Origin: Aquificota bacterium
GTDB taxonomy: Bacteria > Aquificota > Aquificia > Aquificales > Hydrogenothermaceae
Length of the DNA stretch: 10,663 bases
NCBI GenBank assembly: GCA_013153235.1
Contig: JAADEU010000018.1
Coordinates: forward strand, 1 to 10,663
Direction: 5' to 3'
The position numbers and the translations under genes were made by a program. The notes under the pieces are model-generated. The model was not told the DNA's origin. It was given only the letters and a program-made list of their open reading frames with translations, and did no database searches. Below, in pieces: positions 1 to 7,030 of the stretch; within the stretch, counting starts at the first letter, position 1, and every line of letters begins with the position of its first letter.

Positions 1-379
1 CGATGTAATCTACATATTCCTCAGAATGGCTGGTCAGAATAGTAACCCCGAGAAGTTTAAGGGATGAACCTTCAGATGCCTCAACAGCCTTCTCAAGCAT
101 CTGTCTTCCCCCAAGTGTGTGTACCGTCAGATAATCGGCTCCTATATCTACAGCTGAACGGACACCGTTGAATACGGTATTTGGAATGTCGTGGAGTTTA
201 AGGTCCAGAAAGACCTCAAATCCCATCTCCTTTATTTTCTTTACCAGTGGGGGACCGTTTTTTATAAAAAGCAGATATCCTATTTTTATTATTATCTTCT
301 CCCCTCTTAATTCCTCCACCACAGAAAGTGCTTCTGCAGTGTCTTTTATATCAAGGGCCAAAGCAAGTTTTCCAGCCAA
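1..379 (-). CDS. pyrF: Orotidine-5'-phosphate decarboxylase, N-terminal part (runs off window)
   Basis: Decarboxylates OMP to UMP, the last step of de novo pyrimidine synthesis, in the cytoplasm. About 126 residues are visible; the C-terminal part lies beyond base 1. The N-terminus reads LAGKLALALDIKD, giving the substrate-binding Asp10, followed by Lys32 in KIG. The family catalytic motif DLKLHDIPNT spans residues 59-68 and supplies Asp59, Lys61 and Asp64, the charged network of the TIM-barrel active site. The start is TTG at 377-379: a TAA stop lies in the same frame just upstream, so no earlier start is possible, and AAGGGG sits 5 nt before the TTG. The gene follows the uracil-DNA glycosylase gene on the same strand after a gap of about 63 nt holding its own promoter-like sequence. 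The family assignment is very safe; only the C-terminus is unseen. Confidence 0.95.
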   Translation of the reverse strand, partial: MAGKLALALDIKDTAEALSVVEELRGEKIIIKIGYLLFIKNGPPLVKKIKEMGFEVFLDLKLHDIPNTVFNGVRSAVDIGADYLTVHTLGGRQMLEKAVEASEGSSLKLLGVTILTSHSEEYVDYI

Positions 380-413
380 TTTTTCCCCTTATACAATTTT
401 TGTACCAGTTTTT

Positions 414-442
414 ATAATAGTGTAATTAAATTGGGTTTTCAA
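414..442 (-). promoter_or_regulatory. Probable sigma-70 promoter of pyrF
   Basis: On the minus strand, TTGAAA (437-442) is separated by exactly 17 bp from TATTAT (414-419). Transcription would begin near 407, giving a leader of about 28 nt before the TTG start. The -35 box directly abuts the stop codon of the upstream glycosylase gene (443-445), so pyrF probably has its own promoter rather than relying only on read-through. Prediction from sequence only. Confidence 0.65.
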
Positions 443-1084
443 TCAGGAGTATGCAAGCTGTATCGCCCTTTTTATGTCCTCAAAAAGGGTCATTTCCTCC
501 GATGGATTCCTGAGAACATATGCAGGGTGGTAGGTCAGATACAGCAGTTTGTCCTCCCAGTTAATAACAGAACCCCTTTCTTTTGTTATTGCCACATGCC
601 TGTTTAAAAATGCCCGTGCTGCAGTTGCCCCCAGAAGACAGAGAACCTTTGGCTGAATTATATCAAGCTGCTGTCTCAGGTAGGGGAAACAGGCTTCCAT
701 TTCCCATGGGGTTGGTGTTCTGTTTCCTGGAGGTCTGCATTTACACACATTCGTTATGTAGAACTCCTCCCTTTTGTGACCTGTGGCCTCTATCAATCTG
801 GTAAGGAGTTTCCCTGCCCTACCAACAAATGGTCTACCCTGCTTATCTTCGTCTCCACCAGGGGCTTCACCTATAAACACCAGCCTGCTATCTGGATTTC
901 CTTCCCCAAGGACTGCCTGTGTCCTGTTTTTGTGCAGGTCACATTTTTTACATTCCTGTATAACCCTGTTAATCTCTTCAAGCTTTTTTAACTTTTCTTC
1001 TACAGTATTTTCCATCTCTCTCTCCAGATACAAATATTCGTATCCAAGCTCCTGAAGGATTCTTATATGTTTTTTAAGTCCCAT
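443..1084 (-). CDS. Family 4 (thermostable, Fe-S) uracil-DNA glycosylase
   Basis: Removes uracil produced by cytosine deamination, initiating base excision repair; this family is common in thermophiles. The 213-aa protein has the family-4 signature GEAPGGDED (72-80) followed by QGRPFVGRAG, and the second active-site motif HPAYVLRNP (186-194). Cys45 and Cys48 (CKKC), Cys114 and Cys132 are spaced as the four ligands of the 4Fe-4S cluster. The ATG at 1082-1084 lies inside the end of radA (11-nt overlap, sequence ATGGGACTTAA) with GGAG 7 nt upstream, suggesting translational coupling. A second plausible start is Met24 (ATG at 1013-1015) with GGAGAG before it; that form would begin closer to the conserved core, leaving the first 23 residues as an optional extension. 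Both starts keep every motif. Confidence 0.95.
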   Translation of the reverse strand: MGLKKHIRILQELGYEYLYLEREMENTVEEKLKKLEEINRVIQECKKCDLHKNRTQAVLGEGNPDSRLVFIGEAPGGDEDKQGRPFVGRAGKLLTRLIEATGHKREEFYITNVCKCRPPGNRTPTPWEMEACFPYLRQQLDIIQPKVLCLLGATAARAFLNRHVAITKERGSVINWEDKLLYLTYHPAYVLRNPSEEMTLFEDIKRAIQLAYS

Positions 1085-2417
1085 TCAGATACTCCAGAGC
1101 CTGCTGCAGATTTTTGATTTTTATAAGAGAGCTGTCTTCCAGCTGTGTACTGGCAGGCACAATAATTTTATCAAATCCAAACTTTCTTGCCTCTTTAATT
1201 CTGTGCTCGGTGTAGTAAACAGACCTTACCTCACCTGTCAGCCCGAGTTCTCCAAAGGCGGCAATACCAGATGGCACAGGAACATTTCTCAGGGAAGATA
1301 TCACTGCAAGTGCAACAGGTAGGTCCACAGCAGGTTCTTTAATCTGTATTCCACCGACAACATTCACAAAAATATCCCTGTCCTTGAGGAATATTCCTGT
1401 TTCTTTTTCCAGTATCGCTGTTATAATGGCAAGTCTGTTTATGTCTATACCCTGAGTCTTTCTCTGGGGAACTGCATATACGGTTTTGGAAACAAGGGCC
1501 TGAATTTCAACCAGTACAGGCTTTGAGCCTTCTGTATACGGAAATATTATACTGCCTGCCTTTCCCTCAGGCCTTTCCGCAAGGAAGAAAGAGGAAGGAT
1601 TTGCCACCTCCCTGAGCCCGGAATCCTCCATGGAGAATACAGCCAGTTCCCCTGCTGCTCCGAATCTATTTTTGATAACTTTTAATACCCTGTAAGCGTG
1701 CCCCCTTTCCCCTTCAAACTGGGCTACGGTGTCCACGATATGCTCAAGGACCTTGGGACCTGCTATACTGCCTTCCTTTGTAACCTGTCCAACTATAATA
1801 ACAGGAATATCAAGGGACTTTGCTATGGCGGTAATTTCCCCACTTACATGTCTCACCTGGGAAACAGAGCCTGGAGCAGACTCAAGCTGCTGGGAATATA
1901 CCGTCTGAACAGAGTCCAGCACTATAAATGAAGGCTTTTCCTCCTTTATTGCCTGCAGGATTACCTCCAGATTTGTTTCTGCCAGAACCAGTAGATTTTC
2001 CTTTAATGCACCTATCCTTTCCCCTCTGAGGGAAACCTGGTGGGCTGATTCTTCCCCAGAGATATACAGAACCTTATGGCTGTCTGCTATGTTGGAGCAT
2101 ATCTGTAGAAGGAGTGTTGATTTACCTATCCCTGGTTCTCCGGATACAAGTATTACCTGACCCGGGACAATACCTCCACCCAGGGCCTCATCAAGTGTAT
2201 TAATACCGGTTGATATCCTTGAATAATCCTGGGATGAACGGGCAGTGGTTATCGGTTCTGGACGGGAAGCTTCAGAGGGTATTCTTCTGACAGCTGTTTT
2301 TTCTTCTCTTTCCTCTACAAGTGTGTTCCAGCTTCCACACGAAGCACATCTGCCAGACCACGTAGGAAATGAAGCTCCACACTCACTGCACACATAAACG
2401 GTTTTTTTCTTTCCCAT
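1074..2417 (-). CDS. radA: DNA repair protein RadA (Sms)
   Basis: RecA-like ATPase that helps branch migration and processing of recombination intermediates. At 447 aa it is the usual length. In order: an N-terminal C4 zinc finger (Cys10, Cys13, Cys24, Cys27); the ATPase core with Walker A GEPGIGKST (93-101) and a Walker B strand FIVLDS (164-169); the RadA-specific KNRFG motif (249-253); and a C-terminal Lon-protease-like domain with GELGLTGEVR (389-398). The ATG start is preceded by a weak AGAG element 5 nt upstream. It lies 49 nt downstream of the 137-aa gene and overlaps the glycosylase gene, so radA and the glycosylase probably form a DNA-repair unit on one transcript. Nothing is truncated or missing. 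Confidence 0.98.
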   Translation of the reverse strand: MGKKKTVYVCSECGASFPTWSGRCASCGSWNTLVEEREEKTAVRRIPSEASRPEPITTARSSQDYSRISTGINTLDEALGGGIVPGQVILVSGEPGIGKSTLLLQICSNIADSHKVLYISGEESAHQVSLRGERIGALKENLLVLAETNLEVILQAIKEEKPSFIVLDSVQTVYSQQLESAPGSVSQVRHVSGEITAIAKSLDIPVIIVGQVTKEGSIAGPKVLEHIVDTVAQFEGERGHAYRVLKVIKNRFGAAGELAVFSMEDSGLREVANPSSFFLAERPEGKAGSIIFPYTEGSKPVLVEIQALVSKTVYAVPQRKTQGIDINRLAIITAILEKETGIFLKDRDIFVNVVGGIQIKEPAVDLPVALAVISSLRNVPVPSGIAAFGELGLTGEVRSVYYTEHRIKEARKFGFDKIIVPASTQLEDSSLIKIKNLQQALEYLNGT

Positions 2418-2466
2418 TCCATCTCTTTAAAAATTTTTGATAACACTAAAATAATAAATGCTTAAA

Positions 2467-2880
2467 CTACATACTGACAATATCATTTTTAATGGAGAGA
2501 ATCTTTATATCCCCTGGGGAGAGGATATTTTTCAGGGTCCAGTTCAGTCTGGAGAGTTTTTCTTCAGGTGATAATTTTCCCAGTAAGCTGAGGAATTTAC
2601 CTTTGCCGGTAATGGAATACCCTGTTACACATTTGAATGCTATCAGGCTCTCTCCCGGGAGGGAATCGTCCTTCCATTCTGCTGTAATCCTGATATACAG
2701 CTTGACATTTTCCTCTTCTATTACCAGCCTGACCCCCCAGTCATCTTTATGGAACCTTGGTCTGAACCCGAACTTCTGGAGCTCTGCAAGGAGGAAATTA
2801 CCCACCCTTTCTGTGAAAAATACATCCCTGGCATCATTTTCCAGAATCTCAAACCTTCTGGATTCAAAGATTATTTCCAT
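2467..2880 (-). CDS. Unrecognised 137-aa cytoplasmic protein
   Basis: I do not recognise this family. The protein is 137 aa with no signal peptide, no hydrophobic membrane segment and a single cysteine (residue 84, in FKCVTGY). The middle part (about 45-85) alternates charged and hydrophobic residues around DDWGVRLVIEEENVKLYIRI, which looks like beta-hairpins, flanked by an N-terminal helix (FFTERVGNFLLAELQKF) and a C-terminal helical stretch (SPEEKLSRLNWTLKNIL). The ATG at 2878-2880 follows a run of six G (AAAGGGGGG) with a rather long 10-nt spacing. It sits between rnhA (93 nt upstream) and radA (49 nt downstream) on the same strand. Codon use resembles its neighbours, so it is probably a real gene. 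No function is proposed. Confidence 0.75.
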   Translation of the reverse strand: MEIIFESRRFEILENDARDVFFTERVGNFLLAELQKFGFRPRFHKDDWGVRLVIEEENVKLYIRITAEWKDDSLPGESLIAFKCVTGYSITGKGKFLSLLGKLSPEEKLSRLNWTLKNILSPGDIKILSIKNDIVSM

Positions 2881-2973
2881 AGACGGAATTCCCCCCTTTC
2901 TCGGTATGTTTATCTTTTTATTAAGAGTTTAATAATAAATTTTCAGGGATTTTTATGACATTTGCCATATTTA

Positions 2974-3411
2974 TCAGTTTTGATGTTTTCTGGCCTCTTC
3001 TTTTGCTATCCTGTCACACAGCTCATTTTCCCTGTGGCCTGAATGGGCCTTTACCCATATAGGGGTAACCCGGTGGATTTTAATAAGGTTGTATATCTCC
3101 TCCCAGATTTTTCTATGGGAAATCTCTTTTTTTGAGGCATTTTTCCAGTTATTTTTTGCCCAGCTATGTATCCAGTCCTTAATGGCATTGGCCACATACT
3201 GGGAGTCTGTATAAAGCTCAACCTCACAGGGTTCTTTTAATGCCCTCAACGCCTCCAGTACAGCTGTTATTTCCATCTCATTATTGGTTGTCTGGGGTTT
3301 TCCCCCTTTGAGAATCTTCTCGTGCCTGTTATACCTGAGAATGGCACACCATCCCCCAGGTCCTGGATTACCCAGTGATGAGCCGTCTGTAAATATCTGG
3401 ACCTTTTTCAT
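2974..3411 (-). CDS. rnhA: Ribonuclease HI
   Basis: Cleaves the RNA strand of RNA-DNA hybrids, removing R-loops and primer remnants. Counting from the ATG at 3409-3411 (145 aa), the four catalytic carboxylates are Asp9 in IFTDGSSLGNPGPGG, Glu47 in TTNNEMEIT, Asp69 in LYTDSQYV and Asp133 in ENELCDRIA; the catalytic-loop His is in VKAHSGHREN. This matches the E. coli enzyme nearly position for position. A GTG three bases earlier (3412-3414) is an alternative start, which would restore E. coli numbering exactly. The ATG overlaps the tonB stop as TGATG, so rnhA is probably translated by coupling and is the last gene of the exbB-exbD-tonB-rnhA unit. There is no obvious functional link to TonB. Confidence 0.97.
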   Translation of the reverse strand: MKKVQIFTDGSSLGNPGPGGWCAILRYNRHEKILKGGKPQTTNNEMEITAVLEALRALKEPCEVELYTDSQYVANAIKDWIHSWAKNNWKNASKKEISHRKIWEEIYNLIKIHRVTPIWVKAHSGHRENELCDRIAKEEARKHQN

Positions 3412-4298
3412 CACCAGCCTATTATCTCAAATGTTATTGGAAGTTCTATTGTAAGGTCTCCTTTTGGTGGTTTTTGTCCGTACTTCCTTGCAAACTCAGG
3501 TACGTATTTTTTTATCAGTTTTATCGCCCCTTTATCCAGAACATTAAAGTTACTGCTATCCACAATCTGTATGGAGCTTTCATCAACAGAGCCGTCTGCT
3601 TTTATTGTAAATCTTACCACAAGGGAGCCTTCTATCCTCAATCTCTTCGCCATCGGGGGGTACAGGTCTCTCTTCCTTGCAAGTTCATTAAGGTACCTTT
3701 CAAGTGCCCTGATGTAAGCAAGGACAGCTTCATCTGATTCATTTTTTTCTTCCTGTAGACTCTCCTCCCCGTGCTGGTATATAAGGTCCTTTCCCCTGAG
3801 ATTTGCTATGCTAAATGGTTCAGGTTCCAGATGACTGTCTTCAATGGGAATCTCTTCTATCTCCTGTTTAATACTGGCAATGTCTTCCTCTTTTATCTGG
3901 GGAATTTCTTTTTTCTCCTCTTTTTTGACTACCTCTTTCACAGGCACAGGTTTAGGTACAGGTTTTGGCTCTGGCCTGGGCTCTGGTTTTGGCTTTGGTT
4001 TAGGTTTGGGTTTTGGTTTTGGCTTTGGTTTTGGTTTGGGCTTAGGTTTGGGTTTTGGTTTCTGGACAGGTTTAGGCTGTTTCTTTTCTACGGATTTTGG
4101 TATTTTCTTCCGGACCTTTGGGGCTGCATTTTCTTTTTTCTTTGGTTTTACTATGTTTATGTAAACGATTTTTTCCTGTTTTTCAGGTTTTTTCTTTTCA
4201 GGATTGAAATATATAAGACCTGCGAGTATCGTTCCGTGCAAAAGAACAGACAGAACAATCCCTATTATCAAAATCTTTTTTTCATTTATTTCTTTCAA
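3411..4298 (-). CDS. tonB: TonB-family energy transducer
   Basis: Transmits the proton motive force harvested by ExbB/ExbD across the periplasm to TonB-dependent outer-membrane receptors. The 295-aa protein has the classical order: short cytoplasmic lysine-rich N-terminus; a single membrane anchor (about residues 9-31, containing a Ser-His pair, S17 and H21, as in TonB anchors); a periplasm-spanning Pro/Lys/Glu-rich rod with an uninterrupted (KP)13 at 80-105; an acidic linker; and a C-terminal TonB domain (about 203-295) containing YPPMAKRLRIEGSLVVRF and a terminal beta strand LPITFEII. The start is TTG at 4296-4298, only 5 nt after the exbD stop and without a clear Shine-Dalgarno, so translation probably depends on coupling to exbD; no in-frame ATG occurs before residue 216. 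Which receptor it serves cannot be told here. Confidence 0.93.
   Translation of the reverse strand: MKEINEKKILIIGIVLSVLLHGTILAGLIYFNPEKKKPEKQEKIVYINIVKPKKKENAAPKVRKKIPKSVEKKQPKPVQKPKPKPKPKPKPKPKPKPKPKPKPKPEPRPEPKPVPKPVPVKEVVKKEEKKEIPQIKEEDIASIKQEIEEIPIEDSHLEPEPFSIANLRGKDLIYQHGEESLQEEKNESDEAVLAYIRALERYLNELARKRDLYPPMAKRLRIEGSLVVRFTIKADGSVDESSIQIVDSSNFNVLDKGAIKLIKKYVPEFARKYGQKPPKGDLTIELPITFEIIGW
3984..4061 (-). repeat. (Lys-Pro)13 coding repeat in tonB
   Basis: Thirteen consecutive Lys-Pro codon pairs (TonB residues 80-105) form an imperfect hexanucleotide tandem array, read on the plus strand as GGTTTT/GGCTTT/GGTTTA-type units. The Pro third positions vary little and Lys is AAA or AAG, so the DNA is close to a true microsatellite and could change length in steps of two residues without breaking frame. 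It is followed by a less regular EPRPEPKPVPKPVPV segment. The encoded rod spans the periplasm. Confidence 0.85.
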
Positions 4299-4303
4299 CG
4301 CTG

Positions 4304-4705
4304 TTATTCTATTCTTGTGGTTTCTATGGTGTATCTTTCCAGTCCCTGTCCTCTACACAGGTCTATTACAGACACAATCTTCTGAAATGGAACATCCCTG
4401 TCAGCCCTCAGAACAACAATGGTCTTGTCAGACAGTCCTGATATCTTACCTTTAAGCTGTTCAAGGCTGACCTTTTTGTCGTCAAGGTAGAGACTACCAT
4501 CTTTTTTAACTGTAATAATCACTTTTTTTTCTTTGATTTCCTTGGTTTCTGCTGTCTCTGCCTTTGGCAGGTTAAGTGGAATCTTCCCCTCTACGATGAA
4601 TGTGGCGGTTGCAAGGAAAATAATCAGTACAACCAGAATGATATCAACAAAGGGAGTCATATTTATTTCTGATATCTCTCTGTCATCATCATCAATAAGC
4701 TTCAT
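4304..4705 (-). CDS. exbD: Biopolymer transport protein ExbD/TolR
   Basis: Proton-channel subunit working with ExbB to energise TonB at the inner membrane. The 133-aa protein has a short acidic cytoplasmic N-terminus (LIDDDDREISEIN), one transmembrane helix (about 18-37) beginning with the family motif NMTPFVDIILVVLIIFLAT, and a periplasmic domain of about 95 residues. Asp21 in the helix is the conserved proton-carrying aspartate. The ATG overlaps the exbB stop in TAATG, and tonB starts 5 nt after its own stop, so the three proteins are made in coupled fashion. The adjacent tonB favours an ExbD rather than TolR role. Confidence 0.95.
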   Translation of the reverse strand: MKLIDDDDREISEINMTPFVDIILVVLIIFLATATFIVEGKIPLNLPKAETAETKEIKEKKVIITVKKDGSLYLDDKKVSLEQLKGKISGLSDKTIVVLRADRDVPFQKIVSVIDLCRGQGLERYTIETTRIE

Positions 4706-5169
4706 TACTCCCTCATCTCAACAGGTAGATTTTTTTTGTACTCGTATGTCAGAAGTATCTTTTTTACCCTTCTGACAAAGTAGTTATAGGCAATAACAGA
4801 AGGAATAGCAACAAAAAGCCCCATCGCTGTCGCGACAAGGGCTTCTGAAATCCCCGTCATAACTACCCTCACCCCAAACTCCTGAGACACACCAAGGTCG
4901 TGGAAGGCCTTGATGATACCAAGGACCGTTCCAAACAACCCTATGAAAGGCGCATTATTACCGAATGTGGCAAGGATTCCAAGTCTTTTTTCCAGGGAAA
5001 GTTTAAGTGTAAGGGGGTCGTAGTCCATCATATTTTTTTCAATTTTGGGGATTGTTATCAATCTTTCTATTACTACAGCAACCCCCACAATACTCATCAG
5101 AATGAGGATGTAAAGTACAGGGTCACCCCCAATTAATGCAATGTTCAGTATGGCCTCTGTCAAAGACAA
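4705..5169 (-). CDS. exbB: Biopolymer transport protein ExbB/TolQ/MotA family (short form)
   Basis: Inner-membrane scaffold of the ExbB/ExbD proton-driven motor. Three hydrophobic helices are visible: about 16-38, 67-89 and 104-130. The last two carry the family core NNAPFIGLFGTVLGIIKAF and GISEALVATAMGLFVAIPS. At 154 aa it is much shorter than E. coli ExbB (244 aa): the N-terminal periplasmic part and the cytoplasmic loop between helices 1 and 2 are reduced, while the pore-lining region is complete. The start is TTG at 5167-5169 with AAGGGG 8 nt upstream; the next in-frame ATG is residue 25, inside helix 1, so TTG is required. First gene of exbB-exbD-tonB-rnhA and divergent from kdsA. Confidence 0.93.
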   Translation of the reverse strand: MSLTEAILNIALIGGDPVLYILILMSIVGVAVVIERLITIPKIEKNMMDYDPLTLKLSLEKRLGILATFGNNAPFIGLFGTVLGIIKAFHDLGVSQEFGVRVVMTGISEALVATAMGLFVAIPSVIAYNYFVRRVKKILLTYEYKKNLPVEMRE

Positions 5170-5199
5170 GTTCTTTACCCCTTTTTATTTGATTTATTA

Positions 5200-5228
5200 A
5201 TTATAAAAATATAACAAATCTGTGGCAA
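5200..5228 (-). promoter_or_regulatory. Strong sigma-70-type promoter of exbB-exbD-tonB-rnhA
   Basis: On the minus strand, TTGCCA (5223-5228, five of six consensus bases) is followed after exactly 17 bp by a perfect TATAAT (5200-5205). Transcription would start near 5193, leaving a leader of about 24 nt that contains the AAGGGG ribosome binding site of exbB. The region between this promoter and kdsA contains a perfect inverted repeat (5248-5267). Confidence 0.75.
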
Positions 5229-5247
5229 CCTTTATGTTAAATTTAAG

Positions 5248-5267
5248 TGAATTTACCTGAAAATTCA
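5248..5267. repeat. Perfect inverted repeat TGAATTT-N6-AAATTCA (possible operator)
   Basis: A 20-bp palindrome with 7-bp perfect arms lies in the divergent exbB/kdsA intergenic region, 19 bp upstream of the exbB -35 box and 13 bp upstream of the candidate kdsA -35 box. The size and symmetry fit a dimeric helix-turn-helix regulator or a Fur-type site, but it does not match the Fur consensus I remember and the region is AT-rich, so chance is possible. Confidence 0.35.
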
Positions 5268-5280
5268 AATCCTTCCTCCC

Positions 5281-5310
5281 TTGTTTTATTATATGTTTTT
5301 CTTTTAGAAT
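5281..5310 (+). promoter_or_regulatory. Candidate kdsA promoter
   Basis: TTGTTT (5281-5286), 18 bp, TAGAAT (5305-5310, five of six consensus bases). Transcription would begin near 5317, just ahead of the AGGAGT ribosome binding site (6 nt before the kdsA ATG). The -35 element is weak, so this is tentative. Confidence 0.4.
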
Positions 5311-5340
5311 TTTAAAGCAGAAAAGATTAGGAGTCTTAGA

Positions 5341-6129
5341 ATGGAAAAATTCACCATTATCGCAGGTCCCTGTGTCATAGAAAATGAAGAGATATGTTTC
5401 CAGGTAGCCGATGTCCTTGCAGACCTGCAGAAAGAGTTTCCCGATGTCCGGTTCGTATTCAAGTCATCATTTGATAAAGCCAACAGGTCAAGTGTCCACT
5501 CTTTCAGGGGCAAAGGTCTCGAATACGGATTATCTGTCCTTGAACAGGTGAAGAAAAAATTCAATCTCCCTGTCTTAACAGATATCCATGAAAGCTGGCA
5601 GGCCAGGCCTGTTGCAGAGGTTGTTGATATACTTCAGATTCCGGCGTTTCTGTGTCGGCAAACAGACCTGATTCTCGCCGCTGCCAGAACAGGTATAGAG
5701 GTTAATGTAAAGAAGGGTCAGTTCCTTGCACCCTGGGACACAAAGAATATCGTTGAAAAATTGAAATTCGGGGGGGCATCAAAGTACTACCTTACAGAAA
5801 GGGGAGTCACATTCGGGTATAACAACCTTGTTGTTGATTTTAGAAGCCTTCCTGTGATGAGACAGTACGCACCTGTTATATTTGATGCCACCCACAGTGT
5901 TCAGTTACCTGGAGGACAGGGTACGGCATCAGGAGGACAGAGAGAGTTTGTGTACCCGCTTGCAAAAGCAGCTGTAAGTGTTGGTGTTGATGGTCTGTTC
6001 TTTGAAACCCATCCACAACCTGAAAAAGCACTGTCCGATGGACCAAACCAGATTCCCCTGAATGAATTTCCATCGATAGTTGAAAAACTCCTTAAACTGA
6101 GGAAGTTCACCATTGAAGAGAATATTTAA
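5341..6129 (+). CDS. kdsA: 3-deoxy-D-manno-octulosonate 8-phosphate synthase (metal-dependent type)
   Basis: Condenses phosphoenolpyruvate with arabinose 5-phosphate to Kdo 8-phosphate, the first step towards the Kdo sugar of LPS. Length is 262 aa. From the N-terminus: MEKFTIIAGPC with Cys11; FKSSFDKANRSSVHSFRG (40-57), the PEP/phosphate-binding loop; TDIHESWQA; QIPAFLCRQTDL; NVKKGQFLAPWD; and DATHSVQLPGG with His185. The four metal ligands of the Aquifex enzyme are at the same positions, Cys11, His185, Glu222 (FFETHP) and Asp233 (ALSD), so this is the metal-requiring class, not the E. coli-type metal-independent class that has Asn in place of the Cys. The ATG follows AGGAGT by 6 nt. The 3' end overlaps the lipoprotein gene by 17 bp. 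It indicates a Gram-negative envelope with Kdo-containing LPS. Confidence 0.98.
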   Translation: MEKFTIIAGPCVIENEEICFQVADVLADLQKEFPDVRFVFKSSFDKANRSSVHSFRGKGLEYGLSVLEQVKKKFNLPVLTDIHESWQARPVAEVVDILQIPAFLCRQTDLILAAARTGIEVNVKKGQFLAPWDTKNIVEKLKFGGASKYYLTERGVTFGYNNLVVDFRSLPVMRQYAPVIFDATHSVQLPGGQGTASGGQREFVYPLAKAAVSVGVDGLFFETHPQPEKALSDGPNQIPLNEFPSIVEKLLKLRKFTIEENI

Positions 6130-7030
6130 GTTTGCAGTCTTTTCTGTGGCTTTAATAACTGCAGGATGCGGGGTTAAAGGAAGCCCCCAGCCCCCATTTA
6201 CCACAGCACCAGAAACTGTAAAAGATGTAAAAATAAAACAACAGGACGGACAGCTGGTTGTTTACTGGAGGTACACCCCACTGTACGCAGATGGGAGGAA
6301 GATGGATGAGCGTTTTAGATTTGAGATTTTCACCCTTGACCACCGGGTTGTAAAAAAGATAAACAGAAAAGGTAATCTATACTGGTTTACATACAAATTC
6401 AGCTCTGACAGGGAATACTGCTTCAGATTTCAGGTCATTACCTCAAAAAATAAAAGCCGGTATTCAAGGTATTTCTGTTATATTCCCACCCTCAGTTATC
6501 CCAGGGAAAAACCGGAAATATCCCTTTCCATTGTGGAGGAGGGTATAAAAATAGAGTGGAACATCACACAGTTGAAGATAAACATTTACAGAAATGACAG
6601 ACCTGTTTACTACCCGATACCGTACACGGCTGTGGACAGAGGTTACAGCTTTACAGATAAGAAAGTTGTATCCGGAAAAAATTACTGTTATTACCTGACA
6701 TTTGAAGACAGGAATGGAGTAGAAACAGAACCTTCCCCAATAAAGTGTATCACTTTCAGGGATATTTTCCCCCCATTACCACCCCAGAACCCACAGATAA
6801 TCCAGAAAGACGGCGTGTACTATTTGGTCTGGTCTGATAGTCCATCAAAGGATGTTAAGGGATACATGATTTATGTAGATGGAACACCGGTTACACCACG
6901 ACCTGTCAGGGATTATATCATAGAGCTTCCATGGATAAAGAAAGGCAGCGTCATAACAATCGTAGCTGTGGACAGGGCAGGCAACAGGAGCAGGCCTGTT
7001 ACCTTAGAGTTGAGTAATGGACAACCTTAA
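6113..7030 (+). CDS. Predicted lipoprotein with fibronectin type III-like domains
   Basis: Probable cell-envelope lipoprotein of unknown function, 305 aa. The N-terminus MKRIFKFAVFSVALITAGC is a lipoprotein signal: two basic residues, a hydrophobic stretch and a cleavage site before Cys19 (ITAGC; Thr at -3 is slightly unusual). The mature start CGVKGSPQPP resembles small outer-membrane lipoproteins. The rest is beta-rich with tyrosine/tryptophan patterns of fibronectin III-like folds, about 36-125, 130-215 and 220-302; the last (PPQNPQII to VAVDRAGNRSRPV) is the clearest. The start is TTG at 6113-6115 with AGGA 9 nt upstream, inside the kdsA end, so it is probably co-transcribed with kdsA. 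Cysteines at 106, 121, 196 and 211 fall in roughly equivalent positions of successive domains. The 3' end overlaps the rhomboid gene tail to tail by 32 bp. Confidence 0.85.
   Translation: MKRIFKFAVFSVALITAGCGVKGSPQPPFTTAPETVKDVKIKQQDGQLVVYWRYTPLYADGRKMDERFRFEIFTLDHRVVKKINRKGNLYWFTYKFSSDREYCFRFQVITSKNKSRYSRYFCYIPTLSYPREKPEISLSIVEEGIKIEWNITQLKINIYRNDRPVYYPIPYTAVDRGYSFTDKKVVSGKNYCYYLTFEDRNGVETEPSPIKCITFRDIFPPLPPQNPQIIQKDGVYYLVWSDSPSKDVKGYMIYVDGTPVTPRPVRDYIIELPWIKKGSVITIVAVDRAGNRSRPVTLELSNGQP

Noticed and set aside
2918..2935. TTATTAA-GAGT-TTAATAA palindrome between rnhA and the 137-aa gene
   Set aside because: Arms contain only A and T in an AT-rich spacer, and no convincing -35/-10 pair could be placed around it; chance is likely.
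3771..4385. Long plus-strand open frame rich in Phe/Gly/Leu opposite tonB
   Set aside because: It is the antisense of the Lys-Pro repeat and TonB coding sequence; low-complexity composition and absence of any domain show it is a shadow frame.
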